A stretch of 64,000 nucleotides of DNA. It comes from Rhynchospora pubera (taxonomy: Eukaryota > Streptophyta > Magnoliopsida > Poales > Cyperaceae). Each line of letters starts with the position of its first letter. Position 1 is the stretch's first letter. The stretch spans positions 4,889,190-4,953,189 of the forward strand of contig CM051459.1 in NCBI GenBank assembly GCA_028095005.1, in the 5' to 3' direction. The notes under the pieces are model-generated. The model did not search any database. It worked only from the letters and a program-made list of their open reading frames with translations, and was not told the DNA's origin. Below, in pieces: positions 32,841 through 43,962 of this stretch. The position numbers and the translations under genes are program-made.

Positions 32841-33840
32841 AACGCTTACATACATGAAAAGCTACATGCCTAGCCTAACACAGAGAGATGAATTTATCTA
32901 TGGCGAATTAGGTACGTTATTCTCGGCCTTCTGCACTCGGTTAGGAGTTCCTCCCTCGTTAGGCAAAACAGCACAACACCTTATTTATTGAAGGGAGTAT
33001 AGCAAGCAAGGGCGTAAGTAACATGCTGTCGTTACTTGTTAGGCACCAGCCTTGACTCGATTAGCTACATTCCATGCTTAGCACAGAGCATCTATCAAAC
33101 AAAGAAAGATGAATCTAGCAATTCCTTCCTTTCTCTCAACGAGGCAACAGCGGACGGAGTGAGTGGAACAGCAGCAGCAACAGTGCGTGATTTCCACGCT
33201 GCCAGAGGCAACTGCTTTCTTTCTTTACACCTGCTTATCTTCTTTAGTTGATTGATTGCATTTGGCTCCCAGTGACTACGGGTGTAGAACCAATGTGCGT
33301 GCCTTAGCTTCGGTATTTTCACCTGCCGATTCTATTGCACCTGCTTTCTTTGTCACCAGCTTACTTTATTTCTCTTAGTAGTTGATTTGATTGCGCTTTC
33401 CTGTGAGTAATTATTTTCTCTTCGGGAGAGCGGGAGAGTAAGAAAGGCAAGCATCCAACAACAGTGCCTTCTCGTCGGTCAGTAGATTCATCTTATCAAG
33501 TAGCGTTCGATTCGCAACAAACAGCGCAACGAGTAAGGTACTAAATTGCTTTCCAAGCTGCCTGCCTGCCAGGGAGGGGCGATTCGCTATCAAGTAAAAA
33601 GTGAGGTATAGAAGTACGCTATTTCCTTAAAACACACTTAGAGATGCATCTAGCAAGTCAAGTCCGGGCCAATTCGTTATTTATTTCCATGTGCAACAGT
33701 GCGTGACTGAAATGCGGTAGGTAGCAAAACAGCGATTCTATTCTAGTGCAATGACTCCTTCTTGTCGATCGATGCGGGAAGTACGTACTAAATTTCCTTC
33801 CATGCGATTTCTGTACTAGTTGGGCGAAACAGTTCATACG

Positions 33841-34292
33841 CTACATCCTTCCTTTGTGTACCAAGATATTTTTTGCACAGCCTTTAGGTTCTATCCAATA
33901 GCTTGTTGGAGCTAGGAAGATACCCTCCTTCAAGGAATACTCTAATGTAAAAATTACCAATCTCATTCTGAGAAACAACATTTGATGGGATAGGATTTTG
34001 AAGAACAACTGAATCCGTATCTGTGCAGAAACAATCATCTCTGCTTATATAAGGATACATATTTCTCCTTGCATTAGCAGTAATGGCAGCTGCTATTTGA
34101 ACAGCTGCGTTACGGACTCCAATCCTCATATTTTATTGTATTAAACAGAGAGGTACATACAAAACGGTTGAAACCTAAATATTTACTAGATGAAAATCCC
34201 TCGTAATTAACCAACTCATTGTATCTTGTTTCATCGCAGATTTCAGTAATAGAACTCTTTGGGCCAAGAGTATGGATACCAACCCAGGGCAA
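33841..34292 (-). pseudogene. dpo: linear-plasmid DNA polymerase B, palm fragment
   Basis: Minus-strand frames 34292-34110, 34129-33884 and 34038-33841 join with two shifts. They read SSITEICDETRYNELVNYEG, then VQIAAAITANARRNMYPYIS and CTDTDSVVLQNPIPSN, and end LKEGIFLAPTSYW. The DTDS block is motif C of family B polymerases (two catalytic Asp), and the flanks match the protein-primed plasmid enzymes of plant mitochondria. It is the complementary half of the exonuclease fragment at 17276-18081 but lies on the opposite strand 16 kb away. Frameshifts make it non-functional. Confidence 0.82.
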
Positions 34293-37166
34293 AGGTATGA
34301 CCTTGGCTGTCTAAGTGAGCCTAAGATATAGCCAATTCTATTCAGTGCGTAAGCTTACCAAAGGAAGAGGAAACCCAAAGAAATAGAGTCTAAGAAGAAA
34401 GAAGAAGAGTTTGCCTCTCCCAAAAAGCAAGGGCTTTATGGCTCAAATCCACTAGGCACAACGCTTGCTATCTAGCTCACAACTAGGGCCCGGTGAACTA
34501 AGCCAGCTCCAGCAATTTCTTTGTCCTGCCTCCGGTATCCCTGAGAAGTAGCATCCACTTGTGCGGGAACAGTGAACCCTGAGTCTTCTGGTCATGTGAT
34601 GAGTGGACCAATTGCTCTCCCGTCCTTCTTACCCAACTCTTTTTTATAATCCAAGTACCAAATGTGACGACTTTCTATGCGCGTGTGAAGCAAATGATCA
34701 AAAATATGCCTACACACGTAGATGCACTTCGTTGACTAGTGAAGAGAGGAAACCCGTGGGACTAAGGTTTCCACTGGGGTTGCTCATCTGGGTAGCACGC
34801 ACTATGTTTAGATTAATGTGGTACTTGAAGGAAGGGTAAGAGCCACTACTGCGGGCTCTCAGTTTGCTAGCTTCTTGTAAGCTAAGAATTTTTATCACAG
34901 GATCAACCACCTACATGCAAAGGAGTGTGAAATGAAAAAGTAGATCCAGTCCAATCCAATCCAAGTATGATTGGAGCAAGAAACCAAGAGTATTTGATAA
35001 AATCTACCTAGAGCTGGTAAGTCTTGGATAAGAATCTCATAATCACTTTCAATGTGTGTTTTTTAAAAACAATACGAATTGACTTTACCAGCAGATTCCA
35101 TTGGTATGTACCTTAACTATACCAACAACAGCAAGAACTGCTACGGCGCGGAAGTTGGGTGCACAACCTTGTAGTTGGATTTATGGTACCTGACTATAGT
35201 GGTTAAGAACCAAACCAGGTAATATACCTGTAAGGTAAATCTAGGTCCGATTGGTGCAATAAGCTAATCCTATATTCATCCTGCATATAACTCAAAGTCA
35301 CTATACCAAAGCAGTAACATAGTTGGGTAGTATTCCGCAACATGCTTTACTGGTTCCCCCTACCCCATTCCTACCTTTCCTTTTGACGTCCCTAGCTTTA
35401 CTTGTATGGTGCCTCTAAAAGTAAGAGACGATGAGGTAGTCGGGATGTTGCTTAGGCAGGTGTTCCTAGGAGATTCAATAGAGGTTGTGGTTCAAAGTAG
35501 TATTAAGAAAACACAGTAAAAAGGACTGGAGAATACGAAAAATAAATTTTATAGAACAGTCAATACATAAGTTCTCATTTTTTTGTTTTTTGAAACCAAG
35601 ACATAACAGTGATGGAATATAAAAAAAGCAAATTACACCCATCCTGAAAAGAGATTTAGAGATTAACTTACCTAAGAACATGAGCTGATAGTTGACGTGT
35701 AATTGCAACCCGCCACGTGTGGTAAGAATTAATTAACAACCGGTGGCTCTCTGCATTTTTTATTAAACCCGCTAGACCTTGTTTCGTGCCCTGACAGGCC
35801 TATGATAGTATACTTCTTTGGCAGCCAAAACACCATGGTTCGGTGGAAACATTCGAAATAATTCCTCTCTAAGGCATGGGAATTTATCCTTCCTTTGAAC
35901 TGGAAATATCGGACCATAACATTCTCATTTCTGCTGTTGAAATATCGGCTTGTTTGTTTATATTGCTTTTCTTTTTACTGCATTATCAACTGGAGTTAAT
36001 GAATCCCCGAAGTAAAAGAGAGTTTATTTCAATCGAGTTGTCTTATTCTCTATCGTTTGATTCCTAACTCACTTCTTCTTAGACTGCTTAGAACTGAAAT
36101 ACTTGTGTTGAACAAAGGACTGAGACTTATTCTTTGCACTCCAAGACTGGGATTGAACAAACGAATGTAGCTTGCTGGCCAATTCAACAATGAGGGAATC
36201 AGTTCCTGAAGTAGCACATGGAAGGGATATTCTTACAACAATTCCCATTTTTATTATGAAAGAGCACAACTTCTTACCATTGAAGAATCCGCCTCGTCCA
36301 AGCCTGAAGATGGTTCTTTTCTCCGGCGTGTTGCTATATACTGGCGGCGGCGCCCGTCCTTTACCAGCCTGTTTACAACCAATAGTTGTCTAATTATAGA
36401 CCAGATCGAGTATATACAGTCTATACAGACCTTTCCTTATTGACGACATCCACTAAGAAAAACAAAGGTTTCTTTCTGACGTATAAAAAATCTCACTAAC
36501 CACATGTGACTCCTCAGCATGGACTTCAGGCGTTGTGTCGGTTGGCCTTTTCGTTGCTAAGAATCTGCGGCATTGAGGTGGGGTCTGCTGGGAAGCCATA
36601 TTCAATTTTTAATGTTGATCAAACAAATGGCAGCACATATATTATTAAAAGTACACCATCGACTGTAATAACAAGAATGGCCAAGGTAGGCTTCGTACAA
36701 GGAATTCTATCATGTCCCGAAGAAATTACATGTACTAAAATAGGAAACCCGTCAGAAATGAAAAACTGAAGAAGACAAATGACACATTTTTGGGTGACGA
36801 TGGGAGCAAAACTAGTTATCCTTGCTTTGTAACATTTAAGAACGTAGACTTAACAATACCGTGGTGTTAGGGGGCATGCTTTATTTTCTATTAGGTTTTC
36901 GCGGCATGGCATATTACAAGTAGAACATCAACCTACCGTCTTTGTCCTTGATATTCAACTCCAAAAATAACGACGTTTCACTTTCCTTAGTAGTTGCATG
37001 GCGATTTCCATCATTGGGCGGCCCCCCTTAAAGGCTTTCCCTTAATATCCCCTTCTGGCCCCACTAATGGAAGTTCCGGGCTAGCCAATTGCTTGTATAT
37101 TATTAAGCCGTGACACATGGCAGAGGGGGTGGTCTACCTTGCAGGCAATTGAAACTTTTAAGCTGC

Positions 37167-37190
37167 CGCTGCGCGCCTCGCTACGCGCCT
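37167..37190 (-). repeat. two tandem copies of the 12-bp repeat
   Basis: CGCTGCGCGCCT immediately followed by CGCTACGCGCCT. The only head-to-tail pair in the window. Confidence 0.7.
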
Positions 37191-37774
37191 CTGTTTTTCT
37201 ATGAGTTATAGTAAATATATATTATCTTAGTCAGCGGAGTCGTTATGGTTCCTCCCGGGACGGGAATAATGAACCCAGGAAGAAAGAATTCTACTTATTA
37301 TGGCCGGGCCCCTCAAACGAGCTCTAACACTACAGGCAAGGGGCTAAAGAGTAACAGTAGGAAAGGCTAATCCACTTCTTCGTAAAGCTGTTAATCCCTT
37401 CAAGCAAGATAAATGGGTGTCCTTTCTTCTACGACGAGGGCATGCCCGAGTGAATACTTTCTGGAATCTGTGAATAACTCCACCATGAATTTTTAACAGA
37501 GTTGCGCCGGGTTACACAATATGAGATTAGGTATTCACCTGTCTCTCGCTCTCATAAGTATCATACCTTTACCCATCAAAAAGACTCCAACTTGAAAAGA
37601 TCACACTTAGAACACGGGAATGGAATTGCTCGACTGTTAAAAAGTAAGGCCGCGGCAGGCCGCTTCTTTGTTCGTAGGAACTGAAGTGAGAAGATAAAGA
37701 AGTGAAAGAATCCTTGTGGGAAGGAAAGTCCGGGAAGTGGGCCACACGCTCTATTTCCGATATGCCATAGGTTT

Positions 37775-37786
37775 CGCTTCGCGCCT
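37775..37786 (-). repeat. 12-bp dispersed repeat AGGCGCGNAGCG
   Basis: CGCTTCGCGCCT on the plus strand. Confidence 0.6.
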
Positions 37787-38516
37787 CAAATGCGCAAAAA
37801 CATTTGAGCTCAAAGCTGAATGAAGATTGAAAGTCCCTCTTCATAGCTTGATTCGTGGATTAAGATAAATTGTTTAAGCTTACCAGAATCCGGAACTACG
37901 ACCTAACTAAAGCGTTTTTACTTATCGAAATGGCTCAATTCAAAAAGAAGTCTTCCCATTTGGATTTACCATTTACGAGTGCGCTTACCAAAGTTGAGGA
38001 TGGTATAGAAAGTAATGATGATGGAATTATTAACCTTTTTTGGAATGATGAGATTGCGGGTGGCAGCTTGTCAGAAGGCTTCCCTTTTGCAAGTAAGTCA
38101 GACTTGACGGTGTACCGGAAGCGGGAGGCACACGGCTCCCTCTATAAAGCGGGATACCGAGCGGGTCAAGAATGAGAGTAAGTAGAGAGTAGAACTTAAT
38201 AAAACTATGCAAGTGAAGTATAAAACGAAGAAAGCTCGAAGAGAAAGTAGGTTCTCAAGCAATTGTTGACGACAATAGTAGTTTGAAAAAGTAGTCTTCT
38301 TTGTCCTAGCTTCTGCCTAGGCTAGTGGAAATCGTTTACGGCAATAGTGAGTGAGTTGTAGCGAAAGAAGTTGCAGAAGAACTGAGCATCAATCTTTCTT
38401 CTTAGCAGGCTAGGTGATTTTTATAGAAAATAAGAATAATCAAATTCTTTGAAACTCTTGCAAGTAGTGGAGTTGAATAAGCTTCTTTGCTCAATAACTT
38501 ATTAGCTTCTTCGCCT

Positions 38517-38528
38517 CGCTGCGCGCCT
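38517..38528 (-). repeat. 12-bp dispersed repeat AGGCGCGNAGCG
   Basis: CGCTGCGCGCCT on the plus strand. Confidence 0.6.
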
Positions 38529-38764
38529 AATAGAGCGTTAACTAAGTCTATCATCTATCGAACTAGCTATCTCAAAGCATAATATGGTTAATGGCAAAAT
38601 TGCGTGTGCATCAGGACCTTGCAGGCTGCGTTAGAGCCTTCACGTTGGCTGCATCAGAGCCTTGGCAAACATTGGACTTAGGATATGTTGTCCCTGCATG
38701 GTAATCAGCCATGAAAGTATCGCGAGCGTAGCAAATGTCTTTACTTACAGTATCAGTCTTTTCT

Positions 38765-39012
38765 AAAGATGAATTACAAAAAGAGCAAATCTATCGACTG
38801 TGCATCCAAATATTTTCAAGTGAGATAGAGATACCTTTTTACCCGACCACTTCTCTTCAGGCAACTCGAATTCTAAGGCCACCGAGGGACTTCGGTTAAT
38901 GAGATAAGCTGCCGTGTTGATAGCCTCTGCCCAAAACATCTTAGGCAGACCAGCGTTCGCATTGCCCTAGCGCGCTCATTGAGGGTTCGGTTCATCCTCG
39001 GTGAAAAGGGAC
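38765..39012 (-). pseudogene. decayed Ty1/copia integrase fragment
   Basis: The minus strand reads RMNRTLNERARAMR, then after a shift AGLPKMFWAEAINTAAYLIN, RSPSVALEFELPEEKWSG and SHLKIFGC. This is the C-terminal part of the Copia integrase core (the 'ERMNRTL.ERAR.ML..AGLPK.FWAEA..TA.YLINRSPS' block). Frameshifts show age. It lies about 160 bp left of the intact Copia element, in the opposite orientation, and is from a different Copia family, so the young element landed beside an old one. Confidence 0.85.
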
Positions 39013-39165
39013 TGTGAACGTAGTGAAAATGAGGCCTCTTCTTATCAGAAACCCGGACTTGTATGAACTTTTTACGGCGAGAATCCTGAATGGTATTAGA
39101 GTTTCAAGTTTTGTAGGTCAAAGGCTTATCCAGGTATGCTGCAAACCCTGCAACTTCGGTTAGAA

Positions 39166-39170
39166 GTTTC
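39166..39170 (+). repeat. target-site duplication, left
   Basis: GTTTC immediately left of the 5' LTR, repeated at 43963-43967. Confidence 0.9.
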
Positions 39171-39480
39171 TGTTGAAATTAATGTTTTGGTTAGTATTTG
39201 TGTATTAGTATGTCAAAATAGTAGGCTAATGGTTAGTATAGCTATTGGGCCTTGTTTGGAGATGTTTAGATATATGTTTGGACTAGTATTGATGTTGTAA
39301 ATGGCCCATGTAAGGCCTAGTACGGGATTCCAATATGTATGACCAAAAACCATGTAATTGGATAAGAAATTAAAAAAAATCTTTAGAGGGGCAGCAGCCA
39401 CCTTCTTCTTCCTCTCCTCTTTCTTTCTTCTACTAACATACAAACCCTAGATTGTGCAACCAAGGTCAAATAGGCCAACA
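39171..39480 (+). repeat. 5' LTR of the Copia element (310 bp)
   Basis: Starts TGTTGAAATT and ends CAAATAGGCCAACA, with TG...CA ends. The match to 43653-43962 is full length with no difference seen. It contains the promoter and polyadenylation signals by family knowledge; no exact TATA box was assigned. Confidence 0.95.
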
Positions 39481-39484
39481 TAAG

Positions 39485-39496
39485 TGGTATCAGAGC
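39485..39496 (+). promoter_or_regulatory. primer binding site (initiator tRNA-Met type)
   Basis: TGGTATCAGAGC, complementary to the 3' end of plant initiator tRNA-Met, 4 bp after the 5' LTR. It primes minus-strand DNA synthesis. Confidence 0.92.
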
Positions 39497-39572
39497 GTAG
39501 GTTGAGGTGAGATTGCAAGTGAGATTCATCTATTGAAGTGAGAAAATCAAAATAGAAGTTGGAGAGAGTTCT

Positions 39573-42500
39573 ATGGCGTTGCAAGGAGAAGCATGGCCGG
39601 CGCGAGGTGCGCAACTCGTCTTCGACGGAGAAGATTATGACTATTGGAGCATTATGATGAAGACTCTCTTGATCTCACAAGATTTGTGGGATATTGTAGA
39701 AGAAGGGTTCGTGGAGAAACCTCCAAAAGTCGTTGAGGAGAAAGATAATGATGGGAAGGTGATAACTACCACCGTTGTGGTTGATGAGAAGGAGAAGGAG
39801 AACAAGAAGAAAGATGCGAAGGCTCTATTTTGCATCCAACAAGGTATTTCCCGCAAGCTCTTTCCTAGAATAATTGGGGCAAAAACGTCCAAAGAGGCGT
39901 GGGATATTTTGCAAAGGGAGTTTCAAGGGACCGATAAAGTGAGAGCGGTAAAACTCTTGACTCTCAAAAGGGATTTCCAAAATTTGAGAATGGAGAAAGA
40001 GACTTTAAATGAGTATTTCTCAAAAGTGATTGAATTAGTGAACCAAATTAAGAGCTTGGGTGATGATCTAACCGATAAGGCGGTTTGTGAGAAAATCTTG
40101 ATTAGTCTTACCTCCAAATATGACAATATTGTGTCTATTATTGAAGAAACCAAAGACCTCTCTAAACTAAGTGTTCATGATTTGATGGGTTCTCTTGAAA
40201 TGCATGATCAAAGATTGGGTAGGCGTGGTGAAAATTCTCTTGAAAGTGCTTTCCAATCAAAGGTGAATGTAAAAGAGGGCTCAAATCAAAATGTGAATAA
40301 AGGAGAAACATCCCGTGGGGGTGGTGGTTATGGAAGAGGTCGAGGTAGAGGTCGAGGTGGAGGTAGAGGCAATGGTGACGGTAAATTTTGCAATTTTTGC
40401 AAGAAGCCGGGTCACTTAGAAGAAACTTGTTACAACAAGGGTAAACCTCAATGTTACAATTGCAAGAGGTATGGCCATAAGCAAAAGGAGTGTAGAGACA
40501 AGAATAAAGAGCAAGCCAATTACACCGAAGAGAAAAAGAATGGTGGAGGTAATGGTAGTACTTTTTATGCATGCCAAGCGGCGGTTGAAAAGAAAGATGA
40601 TGTATGGTATGTTGATAGCGGGTGTAGTAATCACATGACCGGTGATGAGTCAATCTTTTGCAAGCTTGACACGGCCGCCACTACTCAAATCACAATGGGT
40701 AATGGTGCGGTTGTGAAGTCAAAGGGAAAAGGCACAATTGCCGTTAATTCTAAGAAAGGTAGGATGTTGATTCATGATGTGTTGCTTGTGCCGGATTTGG
40801 CTCAAAATTTACTAAGTGTTGGACAATTGATTGAGCATGGTCATGCGGTTCACTTTGAGGGGGAGACATGTAAGATTTTTGATAAGGTTGAAAATAAAAG
40901 AGAGTTGATGGCCGTGGTGAATATGGAGCGGCATAGAAATTTCCCTCTTACTCTCAAGTCCGCAAATGGAGTTGCTTTAAAAGTTGATGTAGAAGACTTG
41001 TCATGGTTATGGCACAAGAGGCTTGGACATGTGAATTTTGAAAGCTTGAAGTTGTTGAGTAGAAAGAATATGGTATATGGTTTGCCAAACATTGAAGAGA
41101 AGAAAGATGTGTGTGAAGCATGTGCTCTTGGTAAGATACACCGTGAGACATTTCCAAAAGAGAAGGCATGGAGAGCAAAGGCACCATTGGAGCTTGTTCA
41201 CACCGATATTTGTGGGCCGATGAGCACTAACTCTCATGGAGGTAATCGATACTTTATCACTTTCATTGATGATTTCTCAAGGATGTGTTGGGTTTACTTC
41301 TTGAGACAAAAATCGGAAGCATTTTCGATTTTTAAGAAATTTCAAAGAATGGTTGAGAGGCAAAGTGGCAAGTTAATTAAAAGGTTGAGAAGTGATAGAG
41401 GTGGTGAGTACAACTCCAAGGAGTTTGATAAATTTTGTGAGGATATTGGTCTTGAAAGGCAAGTGACGATCGGTTTTACACCGGAACAAAATGGAGTTGC
41501 CGAACGGAAGAATAGAACTATTGTGGAGATGGCAAGAACCATGATGAATGAGAAGGGGTTGCCATTGTCATTTTGGGCGGAGGCAACATACACGGCGGTT
41601 TACTTGTTGAACCGTTGTCCCACTAAAGCGGTTGAAAACAAGACACCATTTGAAGCATGGTCCGGTGGTAGAAAGCCATCGGTGAATCATTTGAAGGTAT
41701 TTGGATCGGTTTGCTATGCTCATGTTCCAAAAGAGATGAGAAACAAGCTTGAGGATAAAGGTGAGAAATGTGTGTTTGTTGGTTATAGCACAAAATCAAA
41801 GGGCTATAGGCTCTTTAGTTTAAAGAGAAATAAAGTGATTGAAAGTCGAGATGTGATTTTCAATGAGAAAGACAAGTGGGATTGGAAAGAAAAAGGAGTT
41901 GAAAGTGTGCCAATGATGGTACATGAAGATGATCCAAGAGAAGGATCAAGTGGTGCAAGTGAAGGTAGCCATGAAGAAGAAGAAGAAGAAGAGCAACCAC
42001 AATCTCCTACAACACATATCGGATCGAGCTCATCTACTCCAAGCTCAACTCCGATAAGATTGAGAAGGTTAAGTGATGTGTATGAAAGATGCAACTTTTG
42101 TGTTGTTGAGCCGGAAAGCTTTGAAGAAGCGGTTCAAGAGGAGGTTTGGAGAAATGCCATGGAGGATGAGATAAAAATGATTGTGAAAAATGAAACATGG
42201 GAGTTGGTTGAAAAACCAAAAGAGAAAGATGTTGTTGGGTTGAAGTGGATTTACAAGACAAAGACGAACCCCGATGGTTCGGTGCAAAAGTGCAAGGCAA
42301 GATTAGTTGCCAAAGGGTATTCACAACAACCCGGCATTGATTATCAAGAGACATTTGCTCCGGTAGCAAGGCATGAAACAATAAGGATGTTGATTGCATT
42401 GGCCGCACATAAAGGTTGGAAGCTTTATCAACTTGATGTGAAATCGGCTTTCTTGAATGGAGTGTTGAAAGAAGAAGTGTATGTGGTGCAACCACAAGGA

Positions 42501-43637
42501 TTTGAAGTTGAAGGTGAAGAAGAGAAAGTTTACAAGTTGAAGAAGGCCTTGTACGGGTTAAAGCAAGCACCCCGTGCATGGTATGGCAACATTGATGGAT
42601 ACTTCACCGAAAAGGGATTCAAGAGAAGTCCTAGCGAGCCAACACTCTATGTCAAGCATAGTGAAACCGGTATGCTTATTGTCTCTCTCTATGTTGATGA
42701 TTTGATATTTACCGGAAATGATGAAAAAATGATGCATGAATTCAAGAATGATATGATGAAAAAATATGAAATGAATGATTTGGGTATGCTACATTATTTC
42801 TTGGGTATTGAAATTGATCAAAGGGATGATGGTGTTTTTATTTCTCAAAAGAAGTATGCCCAAAGTATTCTCTCTAAATTCAATATGGAAAATTGCAATC
42901 CGGTAAAGACACCGTTGTTGGTGAATGAAAAATTGATGAAAGATGATGGTAGTGGGAATGCCGATGCGGCACAATATAGAAGTTTGGTTGGGAGTTTGTT
43001 ATATCTTACCACTACTAGACCCGATATTATGTATGCTTCGGGATTGTTGTCAAGGTTTATGCATCAACCTAGCAAAATGCATTATGGAGTTGCAAAAAGA
43101 GTGTTGAGGTACATTCAAGGTACCAAAGATTATGGTCTCATGTTTGAGAGAAATGAAAGAGAAGATATTGAGTTGTTTGGATATTGTGATAGCGATTGGG
43201 CCGGTAGTTTGGATGACATGAAAAGCACATCCGGGTATTGCTTTACACTCGGGTCGGGTATCTTTTCATGGGGATCAATGAAACAAGAGAGGGTGGCACA
43301 TTCCTCCGCAGAAGCCGAATATGTGTCGGCAAGTGAAGCAACTAAACAAGTGATTTGGTTGAGAAAAGTTTTAGGAGATATGGGGGAGAAGCAAGATATG
43401 GCCACGGTTCTCTTTTGTGACAACAAGTCGGCAATAGCAATGTCAAAGAACTCGGTGTTTCATAAGAGAACAAAGCACATAGACCTCAAGCATCATTACA
43501 TTAGAGAGATGGTGGAAGATGAAGAGGTTATGATCAAGCATGTGAAGACCGGTGATCAATTGGCGGACATTTTCACCAAAGCACTTCCTTGTGATAAATT
43601 TGTGTATCTTAGAGAATTGTTGGGGATGAAAAACTAA
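39573..43637 (+). CDS. Copia gag-pol polyprotein, intact, 1354 residues
   Basis: A single open frame in the classic Ty1/copia order. Gag with the LVFDGEDYDYW start (residues about 15-230) is followed by a Gly/Arg-rich linker and two CCHC zinc knuckles near residues 273 and 293. Aspartic protease has VDSG near 347. GAG-pre-integrase (LWHKRLGHVN, about 478-540) is followed by integrase with Asp near 544 and 608 and the NGVAER Glu near 645. Reverse transcriptase runs from about 891 with YVDD near 1040. RNase H (YCDSDWAGS near 1204, CDNKSA near 1280) ends in ADIFTKALP. No stop or frameshift is present. The ATG is the first after the primer site. The length is normal for the family. Confidence 0.96.
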   Translation: MALQGEAWPARGAQLVFDGEDYDYWSIMMKTLLISQDLWDIVEEGFVEKPPKVVEEKDNDGKVITTTVVVDEKEKENKKKDAKALFCIQQGISRKLFPRIIGAKTSKEAWDILQREFQGTDKVRAVKLLTLKRDFQNLRMEKETLNEYFSKVIELVNQIKSLGDDLTDKAVCEKILISLTSKYDNIVSIIEETKDLSKLSVHDLMGSLEMHDQRLGRRGENSLESAFQSKVNVKEGSNQNVNKGETSRGGGGYGRGRGRGRGGGRGNGDGKFCNFCKKPGHLEETCYNKGKPQCYNCKRYGHKQKECRDKNKEQANYTEEKKNGGGNGSTFYACQAAVEKKDDVWYVDSGCSNHMTGDESIFCKLDTAATTQITMGNGAVVKSKGKGTIAVNSKKGRMLIHDVLLVPDLAQNLLSVGQLIEHGHAVHFEGETCKIFDKVENKRELMAVVNMERHRNFPLTLKSANGVALKVDVEDLSWLWHKRLGHVNFESLKLLSRKNMVYGLPNIEEKKDVCEACALGKIHRETFPKEKAWRAKAPLELVHTDICGPMSTNSHGGNRYFITFIDDFSRMCWVYFLRQKSEAFSIFKKFQRMVERQSGKLIKRLRSDRGGEYNSKEFDKFCEDIGLERQVTIGFTPEQNGVAERKNRTIVEMARTMMNEKGLPLSFWAEATYTAVYLLNRCPTKAVENKTPFEAWSGGRKPSVNHLKVFGSVCYAHVPKEMRNKLEDKGEKCVFVGYSTKSKGYRLFSLKRNKVIESRDVIFNEKDKWDWKEKGVESVPMMVHEDDPREGSSGASEGSHEEEEEEEQPQSPTTHIGSSSSTPSSTPIRLRRLSDVYERCNFCVVEPESFEEAVQEEVWRNAMEDEIKMIVKNETWELVEKPKEKDVVGLKWIYKTKTNPDGSVQKCKARLVAKGYSQQPGIDYQETFAPVARHETIRMLIALAAHKGWKLYQLDVKSAFLNGVLKEEVYVVQPQGFEVEGEEEKVYKLKKALYGLKQAPRAWYGNIDGYFTEKGFKRSPSEPTLYVKHSETGMLIVSLYVDDLIFTGNDEKMMHEFKNDMMKKYEMNDLGMLHYFLGIEIDQRDDGVFISQKKYAQSILSKFNMENCNPVKTPLLVNEKLMKDDGSGNADAAQYRSLVGSLLYLTTTRPDIMYASGLLSRFMHQPSKMHYGVAKRVLRYIQGTKDYGLMFERNEREDIELFGYCDSDWAGSLDDMKSTSGYCFTLGSGIFSWGSMKQERVAHSSAEAEYVSASEATKQVIWLRKVLGDMGEKQDMATVLFCDNKSAIAMSKNSVFHKRTKHIDLKHHYIREMVEDEEVMIKHVKTGDQLADIFTKALPCDKFVYLRELLGMKN

Positions 43638-43641
43638 AACA

Positions 43642-43652
43642 TTAAGGGGGAG
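43642..43652 (+). promoter_or_regulatory. polypurine tract
   Basis: TTAAGGGGGAG directly before the 3' LTR, 5 bp after the stop codon. Primes plus-strand DNA synthesis. Confidence 0.9.
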
Positions 43653-43962
43653 TGTTGAAATTAATGTTTTGGTTAGTATTTGTGTATTAGTATGTCAAAA
43701 TAGTAGGCTAATGGTTAGTATAGCTATTGGGCCTTGTTTGGAGATGTTTAGATATATGTTTGGACTAGTATTGATGTTGTAAATGGCCCATGTAAGGCCT
43801 AGTACGGGATTCCAATATGTATGACCAAAAACCATGTAATTGGATAAGAAATTAAAAAAAATCTTTAGAGGGGCAGCAGCCACCTTCTTCTTCCTCTCCT
43901 CTTTCTTTCTTCTACTAACATACAAACCCTAGATTGTGCAACCAAGGTCAAATAGGCCAACA
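43653..43962 (+). repeat. 3' LTR of the Copia element (310 bp)
   Basis: Same length and sequence as the 5' LTR as far as can be read. Confidence 0.95.

Larger units (their letters stand above)
31050..33830. other. spacer; imperfect local duplications in the right half
   Basis: No gene was recognised. Between 32760 and 33790 several 20-45-bp words recur imperfectly (see the two repeat entries). Confidence 0.45.
34300..38764. other. 4.4-kb spacer without recognised genes
   Basis: Frames at 35876-36067, 36506-36769 and 37870-38175 + have no recognised family. 12-bp repeats occur at 37167-37190 (two in tandem), 37775-37786 and 38517-38528. Confidence 0.4.
39171..43962 (+). mobile_element. complete Ty1/copia LTR retrotransposon, 4792 bp
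   Basis: The element has 310-bp LTRs beginning TGTTGAAATT and ending GGCCAACA, a primer binding site, one intact gag-pol frame, a polypurine tract and a 5-bp target duplication GTTTC. The two LTRs look identical throughout when read side by side, which implies a very recent insertion. All parts for autonomous transposition are present. Such elements move in the nucleus through cytoplasmic virus-like particles. Finding one intact, with its own duplication, inside DNA of mitochondrial character is unusual. Either this window is a nuclear copy of mitochondrial DNA, or the element came with a block of nuclear DNA, or it integrated directly. Confidence 0.95.

Noticed and set aside
39213..39443. 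76-codon minus-strand ORF inside each LTR (also 43695-43925)
   Set aside because: Antisense reading of the LTR. It is identical in both copies only because the LTRs are identical.
40162..43426. Many minus-strand ORFs opposite the Copia polyprotein, up to 181 codons
   Set aside because: Shadows of the intact gag-pol frame caused by its codon use; no family resemblance.
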